DNA from: Bacteroidia bacterium | GTDB taxonomy: Bacteria > Bacteroidota > Bacteroidia > Chitinophagales > Saprospiraceae | Direction of reading: 5' to 3' | Assembly: GCA_030430845.1 (NCBI GenBank) | Contig: JAUIKE010000008.1 | Coordinates: 23,171 to 87,170, forward strand | DNA length: 64,000 nucleotides | Shown here: in pieces, positions 42,769 to 56,600 of the stretch | How the letters are laid out: each line of letters starts with the position of its first letter | Position numbering within the stretch: position 1 is the stretch's first letter | The notes under the pieces: generated by a model | Database searches by the model: none | The model's input: the letters and a program-made list of their open reading frames with translations, nothing else | Told to the model about the DNA's origin: nothing | Program-made: the position numbers and the translations under genes

Positions 42769-43094
42769 TAGCCGAAGGTGATTTTAGGGATGGCCCGATA
42801 GATACTGGTTCGCAGCTCATATTGTTGATCCAGCATCTGTTTGCCAAGCGCTGTGATAACGTAGTATTTCTTGCGTCGCCCTCCTCGGCTGTTCGTAATT
42901 CCTCCAAAACGAGAAGACACAAAGCCTTTTTCCGTCATCCGTTTCAGAGATACATGTACGGCACTGATGTTGATCTTCTTGTCTAGCTTTTCTTCCAGAC
43001 TTTCCTTGATGGACACTCCGTAGGCCTCGTCATGCTGTGCGGCGACGGTGAGCAGGACCAGTTCTTCAAATTCTCCGAGGGATGTATTTTTCAT
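42768..43094 (-). CDS. PadR-family transcriptional regulator
   Basis: 108 residues, a short PadR of subfamily 2. The winged helix is clear: LGEFEELVLLTVAAQHDEAYG, then NISAVHVSLKRMTEKGFV as the recognition helix, and the wing GGRRKKYYVITALG with the conserved KxYY motif. PadR proteins repress their own operon and the coupled transporter until an inducer binds. A long dyad that overlaps a good promoter lies 60 bases upstream. A hairpin with the AAAAAGCC-TTC-GGCCTTTTT motif (43121-43141) sits in the leader. Confidence 0.93.
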   Translation of the reverse strand: MKNTSLGEFEELVLLTVAAQHDEAYGVSIKESLEEKLDKKINISAVHVSLKRMTEKGFVSSRFGGITNSRGGRRKKYYVITALGKQMLDQQYELRTSIYRAIPKITFG

Positions 43095-43153
43095 AAAAAC
43101 AGTTTATTGACAGGGTAAAGAAAAAGCCTTCGGCCTTTTTCCTCCACCTATGC

Positions 43154-43217
43154 GTTTCATTTACTTAACAAATGTAAAAATAATTTATTACATTCACAAT
43201 TGTTAAGTAAATGAAAC
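43154..43217 (-). promoter_or_regulatory. padR promoter inside an 18-bp-arm dyad (probable operator)
   Basis: On the minus strand TTG (43197-43199), 20 bases, then TACATTTG (43169-43176) form a full Bacteroidota promoter. Perfect 18-bp inverted arms GTTTCATTTACTTAACAA lie at 43154-43171 and 43200-43217, touching the -7 box and adjoining the -33. An inner ATGT...ACAT pair (spacing 14, PadR sites usually 8) is present. The layout fits autorepression. Confidence 0.7.
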
Positions 43218-43282
43218 TACTTTTTGATCCTGAGTTAACATTTTTACTAACACGAGATGCCATAAAATTGGAGTTTGTGTGG

Positions 43283-43322
43283 AAAAAGACATGACATGTC
43301 TAAGACATGTCATGTCTTTTTT
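43283..43322 (+). terminator. terminator-like hairpin ahead of the small T9SS gene
   Basis: AAAAAGACATGACATGTC pairs perfectly with its complement around TAA (18-bp arms) and ends in six T on the + strand, 38 bases before the ATG at 43360. No + strand gene precedes it. Each arm is itself built of CATGACATG-like palindromes. Confidence 0.7.
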
Positions 43323-43359
43323 GCTGCAAATGACTACTTTGAAAAAAAATTTAAACCAA

Positions 43360-44301
43360 ATGAAAAACCTCTTCCTTATCTCGTTTATTTTGACCTTTTT
43401 CTTTCTAAAAGTACAGGACTCCTTTGCTCAGACTTATCAGCCCATGGCGGTAGAGGGAGCGCATTGGGTCATCCAATCTGATCGATTGAGTACGCTCTGG
43501 CTAGATGAAAAGTTTGTCCTTTCGATTCGAGGAGATACCATCATACAAGGTCAATCATATAAAAAGGTGTACAAAGAGCCTTATGAGTTTGATGAAAGCC
43601 GTAAAGTTTTTCTAAAAAATATTGCCGGCTCGAGCCTTTATGCTTTAATGCGGGATGATACGACCCAGCGTAAGGTATATGCCATCATGGGAGAAACGGC
43701 CTACGATAACTGTGCAGACAGCGAAGAATACCTTCTATTCGATTTTTCTCTAACGAGTGGCGATACTCTTTCCTGGTGTAGCCTACAAGAATTCAAGCTT
43801 GATCCTGAAAAACCTCATATCGTGGATAGCAGCAAGGTGGCCTCCTCCTACCCTACTGGAGGTGAGCGAAAGGTGTTGTATGCTGTTCTACCTTTCATAG
43901 GTTATCTAGATGCTACAATTTCTGAAGAAACCATGCCGATTATCGAAGGATTTGGCTACGAACATTACGGCCCGTTTATTGTCGGCACTTCGGTTGAAAA
44001 ATATTGTGTGGGGACATTGGAGGAATGTGAACTGATCACTGATACAGAGGACATTTCACAAACTGATATTCATATTTTCCCTAATCCTGCTGCGGATTTT
44101 ATTTATGTAGATGTAAAAAACCGGGAAAATGCTTCTTTTCAGTATCAGTTATTTTCGGTGGATGGGAAAAAAATGAGGGAAGGGTATTTACAAGGTGATA
44201 AGGTCTCCATACAGGATTTGCCAACTGGTTTGTTTTTTCTTTTTATTAGGTTTGAAGGGAAGGACATAGTATTAATTGAAAAAATTTTGATTCATCGTTA
44301 A
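43360..44301 (+). CDS. small secreted protein with T9SS type A sorting domain
   Basis: 313 residues from ATG 43360 (MKNLFLISFILTFFFL); earlier in-frame codons lie in the leader hairpin. After the signal peptide comes a middle domain of about 200 residues not recognised (GDTIIQGQSYKKVYKEPYEF, a pattern seen in many Bacteroidota T9SS proteins with a short beta-rich front). The sorting domain begins near residue 232 (IHIFPNPAADFIYVDVKN) and ends KILIHR. It is a likely surface or released protein of unknown role. The stretch 44302-44613 after it contains a partial repeat (TGGGGTTGTGTAAA, as at 26582) and the terminator of the giant gene. Confidence 0.82.
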   Translation: MKNLFLISFILTFFFLKVQDSFAQTYQPMAVEGAHWVIQSDRLSTLWLDEKFVLSIRGDTIIQGQSYKKVYKEPYEFDESRKVFLKNIAGSSLYALMRDDTTQRKVYAIMGETAYDNCADSEEYLLFDFSLTSGDTLSWCSLQEFKLDPEKPHIVDSSKVASSYPTGGERKVLYAVLPFIGYLDATISEETMPIIEGFGYEHYGPFIVGTSVEKYCVGTLEECELITDTEDISQTDIHIFPNPAADFIYVDVKNRENASFQYQLFSVDGKKMREGYLQGDKVSIQDLPTGLFFLFIRFEGKDIVLIEKILIHR

Positions 44302-44424
44302 AGCATGAAAATGAAGATTATTCATGCCGAAGTTTAAATGAGGTAAGTTGGGGGATGGGGTTGTGTAAAAAAATACTGGCACAGCCAATATACATTACCA
44401 TCGTCAAAGACGAAGGTTTTTAAT

Positions 44425-44458
44425 AAAAATAAAAAAAGCTCCGGACCAGGCCGGAGCA
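44425..44458 (-). terminator. terminator of the giant T9SS gene
   Basis: On the minus strand GCTCCGG pairs with CCGGAGC around CCTGGT-like loop bases and runs into seven T, about 155 bases after the stop at 44614. Confidence 0.85.
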
Positions 44459-44613
44459 TAACAAATCATAATCAATTATAACACGTTTCTTTGAAGTTGG
44501 GTGCCGCCAAACAAGGGCAGCTCATACATTGATATTGTACCTTACATTGTAATATTCTATTTCGTAAAAAGCAGGGAGGCGACCGTAGCCGCCCCCCTAG
44601 TAAGAGGGAACAA

Positions 44614-47600
44614 TTATTCTACGATAATCATCCTTCTCGTTGCCGTGTAATCACCTGACTTCAGAGTGTAGTAAATAACACCTGTCGGCAGGTTGTCGCG
44701 TTCAAACCTAATCATGTTGTAACCTTTATGGTAATCTCCTTTTACGATCTGTAGTACTTTACCCTTCGCATCGCGCAGGATCATCTCTGCTTTGTCTGCC
44801 TGTGGAAGGTGGAAGCCGATGGCTGTTTGCGTCATGAATGGGTTCGGCATGTTCTGGTACAATTCGTAACTCACACCCGTAACGGTACCGTCAGAGAATT
44901 GGATCACTACATCCTGTAGCTGTCCGTTCAAATCGTAAGCTTCCGCCATGGTGTAGCGACTGGAAATACCCAGCAAACTACTCAGCTGACCCGACTGGTA
45001 GGCTTTGAAGTGCAGGGTGATCAACTCACTATCTGACTCCTCGCCGGTACCTGTTTCCAGGTCAAAAACTTCATTCCAGCTTATCGTAATGACACCTTCA
45101 TCGAGGTATCTTAAGCCAATATTCTGTTCATGTAAAGTAGCATATTCGATATCCTGTAGTTCCAGTACGGCATTATCGAAAGTTAGCGTATACTGATAAC
45201 CGAGTACTTCCTGAAGCTGTTCGCTACTCAGCGTAACCGCATAGGTCTGACCGGCTTCGATGAAACGATCTTCGGCCTTCATTTTAAATACGCCCTTCAC
45301 ATTCCGTTCTTCGATATCCAGGCTGTTGGCCACGGCGCTCATATTCACATCGCCGATCTTCACAGCATAGAAATCCACATCAAGAGTCATATCCTCCAGG
45401 TCATTCAGATTGACGATCTCTGGGAAAGGCTCTGCCCATGGATTGGATGGATCCTTAAATTCATAGGAGGCATCGATGAATCGCCAGCTGGTATTGTTGC
45501 TGAAGTTGTCCTCCAGACTCAGGATCATCTTACGCAACTGGATCAAATCAATCGTGGTGATAGACTCCGAGTTATTCACGTCCGCAGCGATCATTAGCAA
45601 TGGATTTCCGAGTAATTCGGTGCCCAAGATGTGCTGGGTAATCTTCACCAGGTCAAAGGTGCTGACGCCGTTCATTGGATCGGCATCCAGATGTGGCGTG
45701 ATAGAGTAGTCATATCCTCCTCTTAGGCCATGGAAAGCATACACTCCTTCGGCTTGGGTACGCGTTTCGACAAAATCCTGACCACTTAGCATCACTTCCA
45801 CTCCTTCTACCAACTCATCTTCCATGGTGGTAATCAAACCGGCGATTGACAACCTTCCGGTCGTATCTGTCACCGTTTCCTCGCAAGGACTAGGATCGAC
45901 ACCTGGCTGTACATTTACCATTACTGTACAGAAATCAAAGTTGCCTACTCCATCCACGCCTATGACAAAGATGGCCAAAGCTCCTCCGTTGTCGTCACAA
46001 GTAAATTCTACACTTCTGTATTCTTCTGTCAGATAATCAGCCGTGGGCGTTTCCAGGCTATCTGCCAGTAGTTCATCCTGACGGACTACGTAGTATCGAA
46101 CATTGTTGTCAGATCCAGGGATGATGTCTGCATCCTCGTGAGGCGTACAGTCTATCACTCCGCTGGCAATGAAGTCAGTCGCCCAAACGGTATTCGCACC
46201 TCCCACAATCTGCTTATTCTCTACGATCGGCATCAGATCCACGCTCAGGATAGCAGTACAGATCGGTGCGGGGGATTTGCAGTCAATGATGGAGAATGGA
46301 ATTTCTCTGTTGGCCACATTTCCGCACTGGTCAGCTGTTTTCACAATAAACTTGTGCTCACCAAGCGGTAGTCCCTTGCCTGCTATACTTGCAATGCGCA
46401 AGGTATCTCCATCCAGGCTAGCCGTATACAATTCATCAATGGCATTGACTGGGCTTCCTTTAGAATCCACATCAATCAATACTTCTCTGATATCTACCAA
46501 TTCTGTACAAGAATCGACTACAGAAACAGGAATCATCACTTCTGCCTGGCAATCTGCAGCTCCTGTTGCACCGAAGGCGCAGAACTCAAGCGTATCGAAG
46601 CTAATGATCGGTGCTTCGTCATCGTATACCTTGATCACCTGGGTGTATTCCCAATAGCCAGGCGTGATCCAGTATTCCTTGTTATCATCACAAGCCAGCG
46701 AAGTATAGGAAGCGGCCTCTCTTTCGAAGGTGATAACCGGCTCAACCTTAGGATCGTTGTCATCATCAATCCATACCCTGTTCGCTCTGTCTGCCAAGCC
46801 TTCTACTCTAAGCCAGGTAGGCTCGCTAAAATCTCCATCACAATCTACATCTCTTGGGATGATGGTTGGCTCCAGAGAAACGCCGTCATATTCACACCAG
46901 TTAATAATGCGATAGGTTACGTAGCGCTTGAAGCAGGCATCATCACCGGCCACAAATACGGCTGTGTCACGGTGTACCGCAAATACATCACAGGCATAAG
47001 TCGTCAGCTCCAGATCGTCGCCGCCGTCACCGTCACAAGTATCTTCTGCATCAGCAGGGAACTTGATCAGGTAATCATTCACATTGTATACATTGATCAC
47101 TTGCTCACAGGTATTAACCACCGCTCCTTTGGCCGTATAGGTTGTTACGCTGAAAATACGTGTCAGAACACCCTCAGAGCAATCGGTCGGCTCCCACTTA
47201 ATGGTATCACTTAAGGTAGCAGCACAGTTGAAGTCGACCGTCACCAGGTCAGCAGCTTCACCCAGGGCAGCTACCACCGCATCATAATCCTCCGGATCGA
47301 AGGTCAGGTCGGTACAGGCGATGTCAAAGCCTTCCGGTGCCCAGCAGCTGGCTACCTGCTTGTTCTCGATCAGCTGATCCATCCAGCAGACGTTCTCATT
47401 GCCATGAGCATCCGTAGCTTTTAGTTCAATGCGTACGAAATCTTCCGGTCCTTTGCTGATGTCGCAGCAAGTAAACCACAATTCATCTCTCCAGTAAGTA
47501 TAGTATTTGAAGGTACTGTCGCTCACAAATTCCTTCATGATCAACGTATCCCTTCCTCCTTCTACGCGATAGTACAGGTACAATGGGTTACCAAACTTAT

Positions 47601-50600
47601 CAGTAGTTTCAATTTCATGCAGGTCTTCGATGCCGGCAATCTGATATACTTCGCTGAGGTAGCTGTCATAACAGCTATCCAATCCGCGACGGATCTTCGT
47701 GTCAACCAGCTCGCAATTATCCCAGCTGCCTTCATCCACATCTTCTACGGTAATGTGTGAGATACCCTCGCCACCTACCGATACATGGAGTTCGTCATCA
47801 CAAACCGCTACCGGTGCCGTCTTATCTGCTACGACATACTTACATCTGACTTCATCGGCGACGTTGCCGCAAGCGTCCGTCACATTGTACCCGATGTAGT
47901 AGATTCCCATATCAAGCCCTCCTACCAGATAGGTGCCGTCAGCTTGTTTTTTCACCTGAGCCGCATACAATACCGTCTCATATTCCAGTGGCTTCACCGG
48001 CAATCCGGTTGGATCACGCTTGATCTGCTCTTTGTAAACCTTGACAGAGTACTCAAATTCATTGTTCACACAACCATCCACGATCGGTGCTGGTACGATG
48101 AAGCTAGCCGTACAATCGAATGGTCCGGTGCTGACCGTATCGGTGTGCCGTGGAGGACAGCTGACCATCGGTGCAGATAATTGTCCCCACTTGATGTGCT
48201 GAACCTTCGTGATCGGTTTGTCATATTTACACCAATCCCAAATGGTCCAGGTACGGATCACTTTTCTAACACAGTTGTCAGGTAAGATCTGATCTTCATA
48301 TCCTATACTGACATTGCAAAGACCTGCCTTATTTTCATCATTCAGAAATTCCTTATCAATGTATACCTTGTCACCAAAGCCATTGATATAATAAGGCGCT
48401 CCTGTCAGCCTGAGCAGCTCATTGTCACTAGCGCCGGGGTAGGCACACAGATCCAGCTCACGGTCTACCATGATCTCATCCAGGATCAGATCGATTGGCT
48501 TGAACCTGATGGGAATTTCGACGGTAGAAACGTTGCCTTTCACATCCTTGATCCGGATGGTGCGCAACATCATGGAGCCTTCACAGTCATCTCTGTCCAT
48601 AAAGAGATCACTAATGGCAATATCCAAATGACAGATATCAAAACAGCCATCCTGTAATTCGTCAATGTTGAATACGCCGGCTTCTCTGAGTAAGTCCCAG
48701 CTTACGCCCCTGAAGGTACAATCGTCCTTGTCTTGTGTAATGTCTGCCTCAAAGTACTTTTTCAAACTGTCCACATCCGTACAAGTCAGCATTAACTCAC
48801 CATTGACCTCAGGGATATATGCCGCTGCTTTGTCTTCAGGCACTACATGCCCCCATACCGGATTACAGAAGTCTGCTATCTGACGTACTTCGAATACAAG
48901 TGGCTCTCCCACATTGTAATCAGATACGTCGATCGTGATTTCTCCCAGGAATTCTTCATCATTGTATCTCACGCGATAGAAACCGCCCAATGGGAAGAAT
49001 TCGTCGGTACACTGATCTTTCAATCCTTCCAGCAGCATGTCTGCGGTAATGGTCATCTGACAGTTTCCGTCTACCGGCACATATACTACGTCATTCTGCG
49101 CAATCAGGTCGGCATCCTTCCAGCAGTCGCTGAGCAGTGTTTTATTATCAAAGTCATCATAACCACCTTGGAAGGATTTTCCGTCGTTAGACAGATCCAT
49201 GACCATGAACTGGTCTCCGCCATTGCACCAGTCAGGGATTGGCACGCCTTGATAATTGACCGCTTTTGCACTTACAGCTGCCTGAGCCATCAGCGGGTCA
49301 GCAGCGCCGGCCGCGTCAGGGTCAATTTCTACCGTAACTCTAATGCAAACTTCCTGTTCCGGGTATAACAGACCGCTTATTCCATCAAGTATATTGCCTG
49401 CACCACCTGCATAAGCCGGATCGATAACAGGATATTCCTCAACATCCTTCGTTTCATCTACCACCACATCAGCGCTGACGAACTGTACGAACCCTGGCCC
49501 GAACTGCTCCTCCAGGTTCAGCATGGCCTGTAGTTTTTCCAGTGGAACCGGCTCCGTGTTCTTAATACACAGATCCATGATCACGTTAATGTGGCCGCAC
49601 TCGAAGCTCGCGGGGTAATCGTATCCGACATCATTGAGAATCGCTTCGATATTCGGCTCTTCGATCAAACCGAAGTCGATTGTCAGGTTGTCCAGGCTGT
49701 CCGGATATTGGTTGATGTTGCCGGGATCATCACCCACGCCCATTTCGTTTCTCATCAGATCCATCGGGTCAGGGATCACCACCATGGCAGCCGGACTGCC
49801 ATCACTATCCAATTGATCTCCCTTTTCACCTGCTTCATTATTCGGTACGGTCAGTATCCAGCGAGCAGGCGCCTCTTCCTGCCAGCCTTCATTACATTCA
49901 ACAAACTTCTTGATGTATACCTGATAGGTACCGGGAATCAGACCGCAGTAGTAGTATAAGCCTTCTTCATTGGTGGTGGTGATGTATACACGATCATCTC
50001 CGTCCCCAAACTCATCTTCTCCATACCCTGCGTATACCAGTGTCATTTCAAGGTTTTCAAATCCAGGCTCAGAGGGGTCAGCTGCTGCTCCATCCTGGAG
50101 ACCGTCGAGGTTATTATCTTCCCAAACCAGGTTGCCCAGTTTTGATAATGGGAAAAGATAGTCTTCCACCTCCCCCGCAGGCATTCTGTCATTGCCGTAC
50201 TTAGCTGGTCCATCGGGGCCAATACCTGAAACATCGCTCAGGCGGAAGCGTGCATGTGCTCTTCCTCCGGGGAACGTAGCATCCACGGGAACAATAAAAC
50301 AAAGCTCTACTACCTGCTCATTTCCTGTGCCGGTGAATTCCAGTTCGGAATCGAAGCTTCCGTTGTATTTGAAAACTACTTTTTCTCCCGCATCAAAACG
50401 TTCATTGCTGTTGTAGTCGATCCAGGTACTCAAATAAGCCTTTTCCCCAGCCGGCCAATTGAAGGTCACCTGGAAGCAAGCCTCATAACCAGCCACCATC
50501 GGCGTAGTTAGGATAACGCCATTTTCATCATCCACACAGTCCTCCGGCTGACTAAAGGCACTCTCAGTATGATCATCACCTCCTTCTTCTAATCCTGCTT

Positions 50601-53600
50601 TATCTTCCGGTGCTGCTTCGCGCTCTCCATCTACACAATCTCCGAGAGATTTGCCTGGCTGAATCACATGTACCGCGCCATCAGAGGTCATCAAAGTATT
50701 GAAGTCCTCAGGATTGTCCGGATCATCCGGCAGATCGCCATAATCCAGGCCGGCAAAGCCAAAGTCGAAGCTTTGATTGACGTGCTCATCCGGGAAGGTC
50801 AGGACCAGCTGTGGCGCGGTCCCGTGATCATCTCCAATTCCGTACTCATTCGTGATCTGAGCATCCGCATCTGCGATCTCAAACTCAGTCATGACCATAC
50901 CACTCAATACATCGTCAATAATGCCGTCTGTATTATTACCGTCGGCCACTGTACCGTCTTCTCCATCGCTATCCAGTACGTTATCCAGACCGCGGTCCGG
51001 GCGGGTAGGCGTCATATCTTCCGGAGTTTGTACCACGATTTTATAATCGTACTCGTAGCTGTTGTTTTCGATCAAACCGCAGAAGTAATACAAGCCGGCT
51101 ACATCATCTATGGAAGCCGTGGTGGTTTCATAAACCCGATCATCGCCCTGCGGACTGTTTACATCCGTTGTTTCAATTTTTCCATCTTTACCGGAGAAAA
51201 TTAAGGCAACAGAGACTTCATTGATTCCCAGATCTGCTTCTGCATTATCCTGGACTCCGTTGAAATTCCGATCTTCCCATACCAGGTTACCTACTTTAGT
51301 GACCGGTACAAAATAGTCTTCCACTTCACCATAAGGAATCTGTCCGTTAGGCAGCATATCATCCGGCCCCAATCTTGGGTCCAGGCTCAGGCGGAAACGC
51401 ATGAAGGCAGCGCCTTCCAGGAATTGTGCATCTTCCGGCACCTCAAAACACAAGGTCACAGGGTCCTTATCCTCCTTAAACCCATTTTCAAGCTCTAAAG
51501 CTTTGGTTAATGGATCCAAAGAAGCAGCGGCTCCGTTTACTTTGGTAAACTCAATGTGCTCGTCTTCATCCAACTGGCCGTTACCATTGTAATCGATCCA
51601 GGCATTCAGATAAGCATCCGGGCCGTTGAAATTATCCTGAGCAGTGAAAGTCATTTCCAGACAAGCTTCATACCCGGGTACCAGCGGCGTTACCAACTCA
51701 ATAGCGTCTTCATCATCGGTACAATCTGTACCTGCAGGCTGTTTCCAGCTTTCTGGATCATTATCGACTGCGTCGTCTCCCAGGTCATTACCATTGCCTT
51801 TGTAACCGGCTTCCAGATCCGGACTGCCGTCCAGCTCCGCATCTACGCAAGTACCCAGGAATAAGTCAGGGGTTACGATGTGTTTCGGACCTTGAGGAAG
51901 GACTGTTTCGTACTGGTACTGAGCGCCCAGGTCTGCTACCGGTAAGTCTCCAAAGTCGATGGCTACATAACCGAAATCAAAGCGCTGGTCGATCTGATTA
52001 TCCGCAAAAGTTCCGACCATATTAGGATCCAGCAGGTTGTCGAGGTCCTGATCGCCGATTCCTTCCTCTCCTTCCACGAGGTTCATCAGTTCCATCTGGT
52101 CTTCAAAAGTGAAGGCCACCTTTACTTTTTGCTCTCCTTCCACAATGATCCCGTCGCTGTCTTTGTCCTCATCGCTTACATTGTTAATGTTGTTCGCTTT
52201 GGCAGGCGTCAAATCCTTAGGGTCCATCACAATAATTTCGTAATTACCCTCTATGAGCCCACAGTAGTAATAAAGGCCTGCCAGCTCAGAACCATCCATG
52301 TATTCGCGAGTAGTTGTTTCGGTATCGTACACCCGATCGTCGACGGTTCCGGCATCTCCAATAGCATCCAGAGTGCCGTCCGGACGAATACCTCCAAAGA
52401 CCAGTTGGATCGCTACTCCATTAATACCTAATTCTATTTCATCATCGTCCTGCAAACCGTTGTTGTTGCGGTCTTCCCAGACCAGGTTGCCGACCTTACC
52501 TAACTTGACTCGGTAGTCTTCTACCTCACCACCGGGAACCACCTCTTCTTCATCAAACTTATAGGGACCGTCAGGACCTAAGCCACCCGTTTCACTCAGA
52601 CGGAAGCGGGCATAAGCCACCCCATCATTAAAGATCGCGTCTTCAGGCACCTCGAAGCAAAGCTCAACGACCTCTCCGTCGCCGCCATTTAAGGCTCCTC
52701 CGTCCGGCAGATTGAGGGCTTCGCCGGGCAGGTCGATTTCTCCATTGCCGTTCCAGTCGATCCATCCCTGTAGTACTGCACCTCCATCAGGCGCCGTATA
52801 AGTCACCCGAATACAGGCTACATTGTCCGGTACCAGTGGTGTGATAAACTCAATACCATCTTCATCGTCTTCGCAATCATCCGGATTGCTATAGTCTCCT
52901 TCGGTGCCATCGTCCCCCAGGTCGTTGTCGCCGTCTTCATTGTCAAACTGCCCCGCATCATCATCCGGGCTTCCTTCCCGCTCTGCGTCGACACAGCTAC
53001 CCAAATAAAGGTCCGGCTGAATAACATGGATAGGTCCTCCCTCTTCCATAGTAGTATTGAAGGCTTCGTCCTGCTCCTCTTCGGGCAGGTCACCGTAATC
53101 GAGTCCGGCAAATCCAAAGTCAACTGTTTCGTCGACTTGCTCATCCGGGAAGTCGTTCACGCCTTCTTCTCCTTCATCTTCATTTCCGTCTTCTTCGGTA
53201 GGTAAATCCGTGACATCCTCTATGGTGATGATTTCGCTCATGACCATCGTAAAGTCCATATCATCACTGATCTGGCCGTCGCTGTCGCGCTCATCATCAT
53301 TATTATCATCTCCGGCATTCGGCCTTGTTGGAGTCATATCCTCCGGAGTTTGTACAATTACCTTATAATTACCTTCGATTAAGCCACATACATAGTATAC
53401 ACCATTCTCGTCGGTCAGGGTCGGATATGCTACATCATCATCGGTATCTAAAAGTCCATCTTCGCCCAGCCAAACGACTGCCACCTCTACGTCTTCGATC
53501 CCGGGCTCCTCTTCATCCTGCACACCGTCAAAGTCGAAGTCTTCCCAAACCAGGTTACCGATTTTGCCAAGCGGCACTTTATAGTCCTCTATTTCTCCGA

Positions 53601-56600
53601 ACGGCACAGGTAGTGTTTGCTCATCCGGCTCTAAGTCGCCTTCAGTACTTAAACGGAAGCGAATCATGGCATTTCCATTGTTGAAAACGGCGGTTTCGGG
53701 TACTTCAAAGCAGAATTTTTCATCCTCCACTCCTCCGTCAGGAATGGTATTGGCCGGATGGTTCTCACTTGTCAGAACAAGCTCTTCTACATCCTGGAAT
53801 TGGCCGTCTCCATTCCAATCGACCCACATCTGTAAGGTGGCATCTACCCCTTTATTGTTCACAGCCGTCACCTCAATACAGGCTTGAGTACCCGGTACCA
53901 TAGGTGTAACGAACTCAATTCCGTCTTCGTCATCTCCTGCTTCTTCGCAGGTACCGAAGATTGCCAAGCCTGGATCATTATCATCACCGTCTTCCATCGA
54001 ACCGGCCATCGGATCAGGGATGCCGTCGATCTCTGAATCGACGCAGCTACCCAGCAACAGATTTTCATCAACGATGTGCTTAGGCGCATCTCTGTCATCT
54101 GGTTCGATCGTACTATAGGTGTCTGGCAGATCCCCATAATCGAATCCAACGATCTGTACCATGTAATCTTCAATTTCACCGGAAGTAGCCGTCCCGGTAG
54201 CCGTCATGACTTCGGCCATGTCGCTGGCTAAGCGCAAGCGCAAACCAACATCCTGACCGACAACTGCATTAACCGGGATAGGAATATTCACTGTAACGGT
54301 ACCCATTTCACCAACGTCAACAGATGTAATGAACTTCTCCGTATTCGGATCAAAGTTTCCGTCTTTATTAAAATCCAGGAATACTGCCAAGGTGGCTTCC
54401 TCATCGGTTTTATTCATCACCGGCACCGGCAGTTCAGTCGTCTGTGTAAGAGAAAATATAGGTAGGTTGTCTACGTCCAGGCCGTCTTCATCATCCGGAT
54501 CGGTATCCGGTGTGCCGATGTTGTCGTCCCCATCGATCTCGTCTCCGGCATCTTCACTGGGTTGGCCATTGGCCTCATCGTCCACAAAAGCGCCGATTTT
54601 TAACAATACATTATCCTCATCATCGGTAATGATCTTGTGACGAGGGCCGTTATTGGCATTCAGGGTTGGATAATCGGCGGGGACCAGAGGCTGTGCGGGT
54701 GTTCCGCCAGTACCGTTCGCTACGTCATTGAGGTCACCGTAATCAAAGCCCATTACGGTAATCAAATAGTCTTCCACTTCTCCATCTGGTGCCGGACCTA
54801 CGGGGCTCATCTCCGTAGCGGTTGTTAATCTCAATCTAAATCCAAGAGGTTGATTAAGGACCACTCTATCCAGTGGGGGTAATACATCTTCTAAGGTCAC
54901 ATTTCCGTTGGTCAGGTCCTGTACTTCGACAAAATACATTTCCTCTGGATCGTCAAAGTCTCCGTCGTTGTTCCAATCAACATAGAGGGTCAGTTTGGCG
55001 GCCTGGCCGGTCAAGTTTGTTACAGGGATGTTCAGGTTGATCGGAGTACCCGATACAAACATGACACTTGCGGGATTGAACCCATCTTCATCATTTAGCT
55101 CGGGAGCTGTTACCTCGTTATCTCCGTCGGCCCCAGTACTTTCATTGCCTTCCCCTTCTGCATCGACGATGTCGCCGATTTTTAGGATTACATTTCCTTC
55201 CGCATCTGTCACGATCTTGTGTGAAGGCCCTCCATTGGCCTCCTGGGTTTCATAATCATCTTCAGCGTTGCCGTCTCCATCGTCGGGCAAGTCACCATAG
55301 TCGAAGCCCATTACGGTAATTAAATAATCTTCCACTTCACCATCCATGGCCAGGCCAACCGGGCTCATCACGGCATCCTGATCGGTGCTCATCCGGATCC
55401 GGAAGCCTAATGGCATGTTAAGGACCGCATTGGGCGGTGCGATGATGTTAATATTCGCTTCTGTTTCTCCACTCTCAACGATGTCAAAAAACATTTCGTC
55501 AGGGTCGTTCAGATCTCCGTCCTTATTCCAATCAACGAACACGACTACCTTAGCGGGTTCGTTGCTTTCATTGACCACAGGAATATTGAGAGGTAGGGGC
55601 CGGCCGGCCACAAACATAACCGCATCCGGATCAAAGCTGTCTTCATCGCCTGTATCGCCATTGGCATTCTCATCAGGCTGTCCATCATTCTCTGTATCAA
55701 GATTTTGCCCCAGATAAACTACCGGATTAGGAGGAATAATATGGAATGCACCACCATTATCAAAAGTAGTAGGATATCCGGAATCTTCAGGTAAGTCTCC
55801 AAAATCCATCCCTTTTATTAATACCAGGTAATCTTCCACCTCTCCATTAGGCGCTTCTCCTTCAGGACCTAAGTCACACACGGAAGAAATCCTTGCCCGC
55901 AAGAAAGTATTTCCTATTTGAGCGTCACAAGGAATATTGATGGTGACCATATTCGTTCCATCGGCTACTTCCACGCAAGAGGTCACGTGCTCTTCGTTAT
56001 CATCAAAAATGCAATCACCATCCAGGTCGACCCACATATTTAGGTAAGCCGTTCCAAAACCATCCGGCACCGTCACTGCTACCTCCATTTCGGTATCCAG
56101 GCAACGCACCAGCATGAAAGAAGCAGGATCAATTCCGTCTTCATCATCCATGCCATTGCCATCATCACCATCTGCATTACCCCCTGGCTGGCCATCTCCT
56201 TCAAAGTCTACTATATCTCCTAGTTTCAGGCCGGCACCCAGCACGTGACGTGCTCCGTTATTGGCGATGGATACCGGGAAGTTTCCATTCGTGTCCTCTT
56301 TAGCGTCACCATAATCATACACACGATTCAGACCTAAATCAAGATTGTGGTTTACATCTCCTCCATCGCCGGTTGTGACTGTAACAAATGGGAATCCTTC
56401 CATGATATCCCCCTGAACAGTAGTACGAACCGTTTCATCCACATCAGAATCTACCAGATCCTGGTTATCGCCGGATCCCTGATCCTTTTTCGTTACGACA
56501 TACCCACCATCATCTAATTGTAGAATATCTTCAGCCGGGTTGAACTGCCCCATACCAAACACAATGGTGTAGTTGGTTTGCGGTTCAATATTATTCGCTC

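Noticed and set aside
42780..43094. Toxin-antitoxin reading of the small padR gene next to a large gene
   Set aside because: Winged-helix motifs and the coupled permease with a prefix domain identify a PadR-transporter operon.
50668..51204. 178-codon + frame inside the giant gene
   Set aside because: Ile/Arg-rich antisense of Asp/Gly-rich repeats; no start context or homology pattern.
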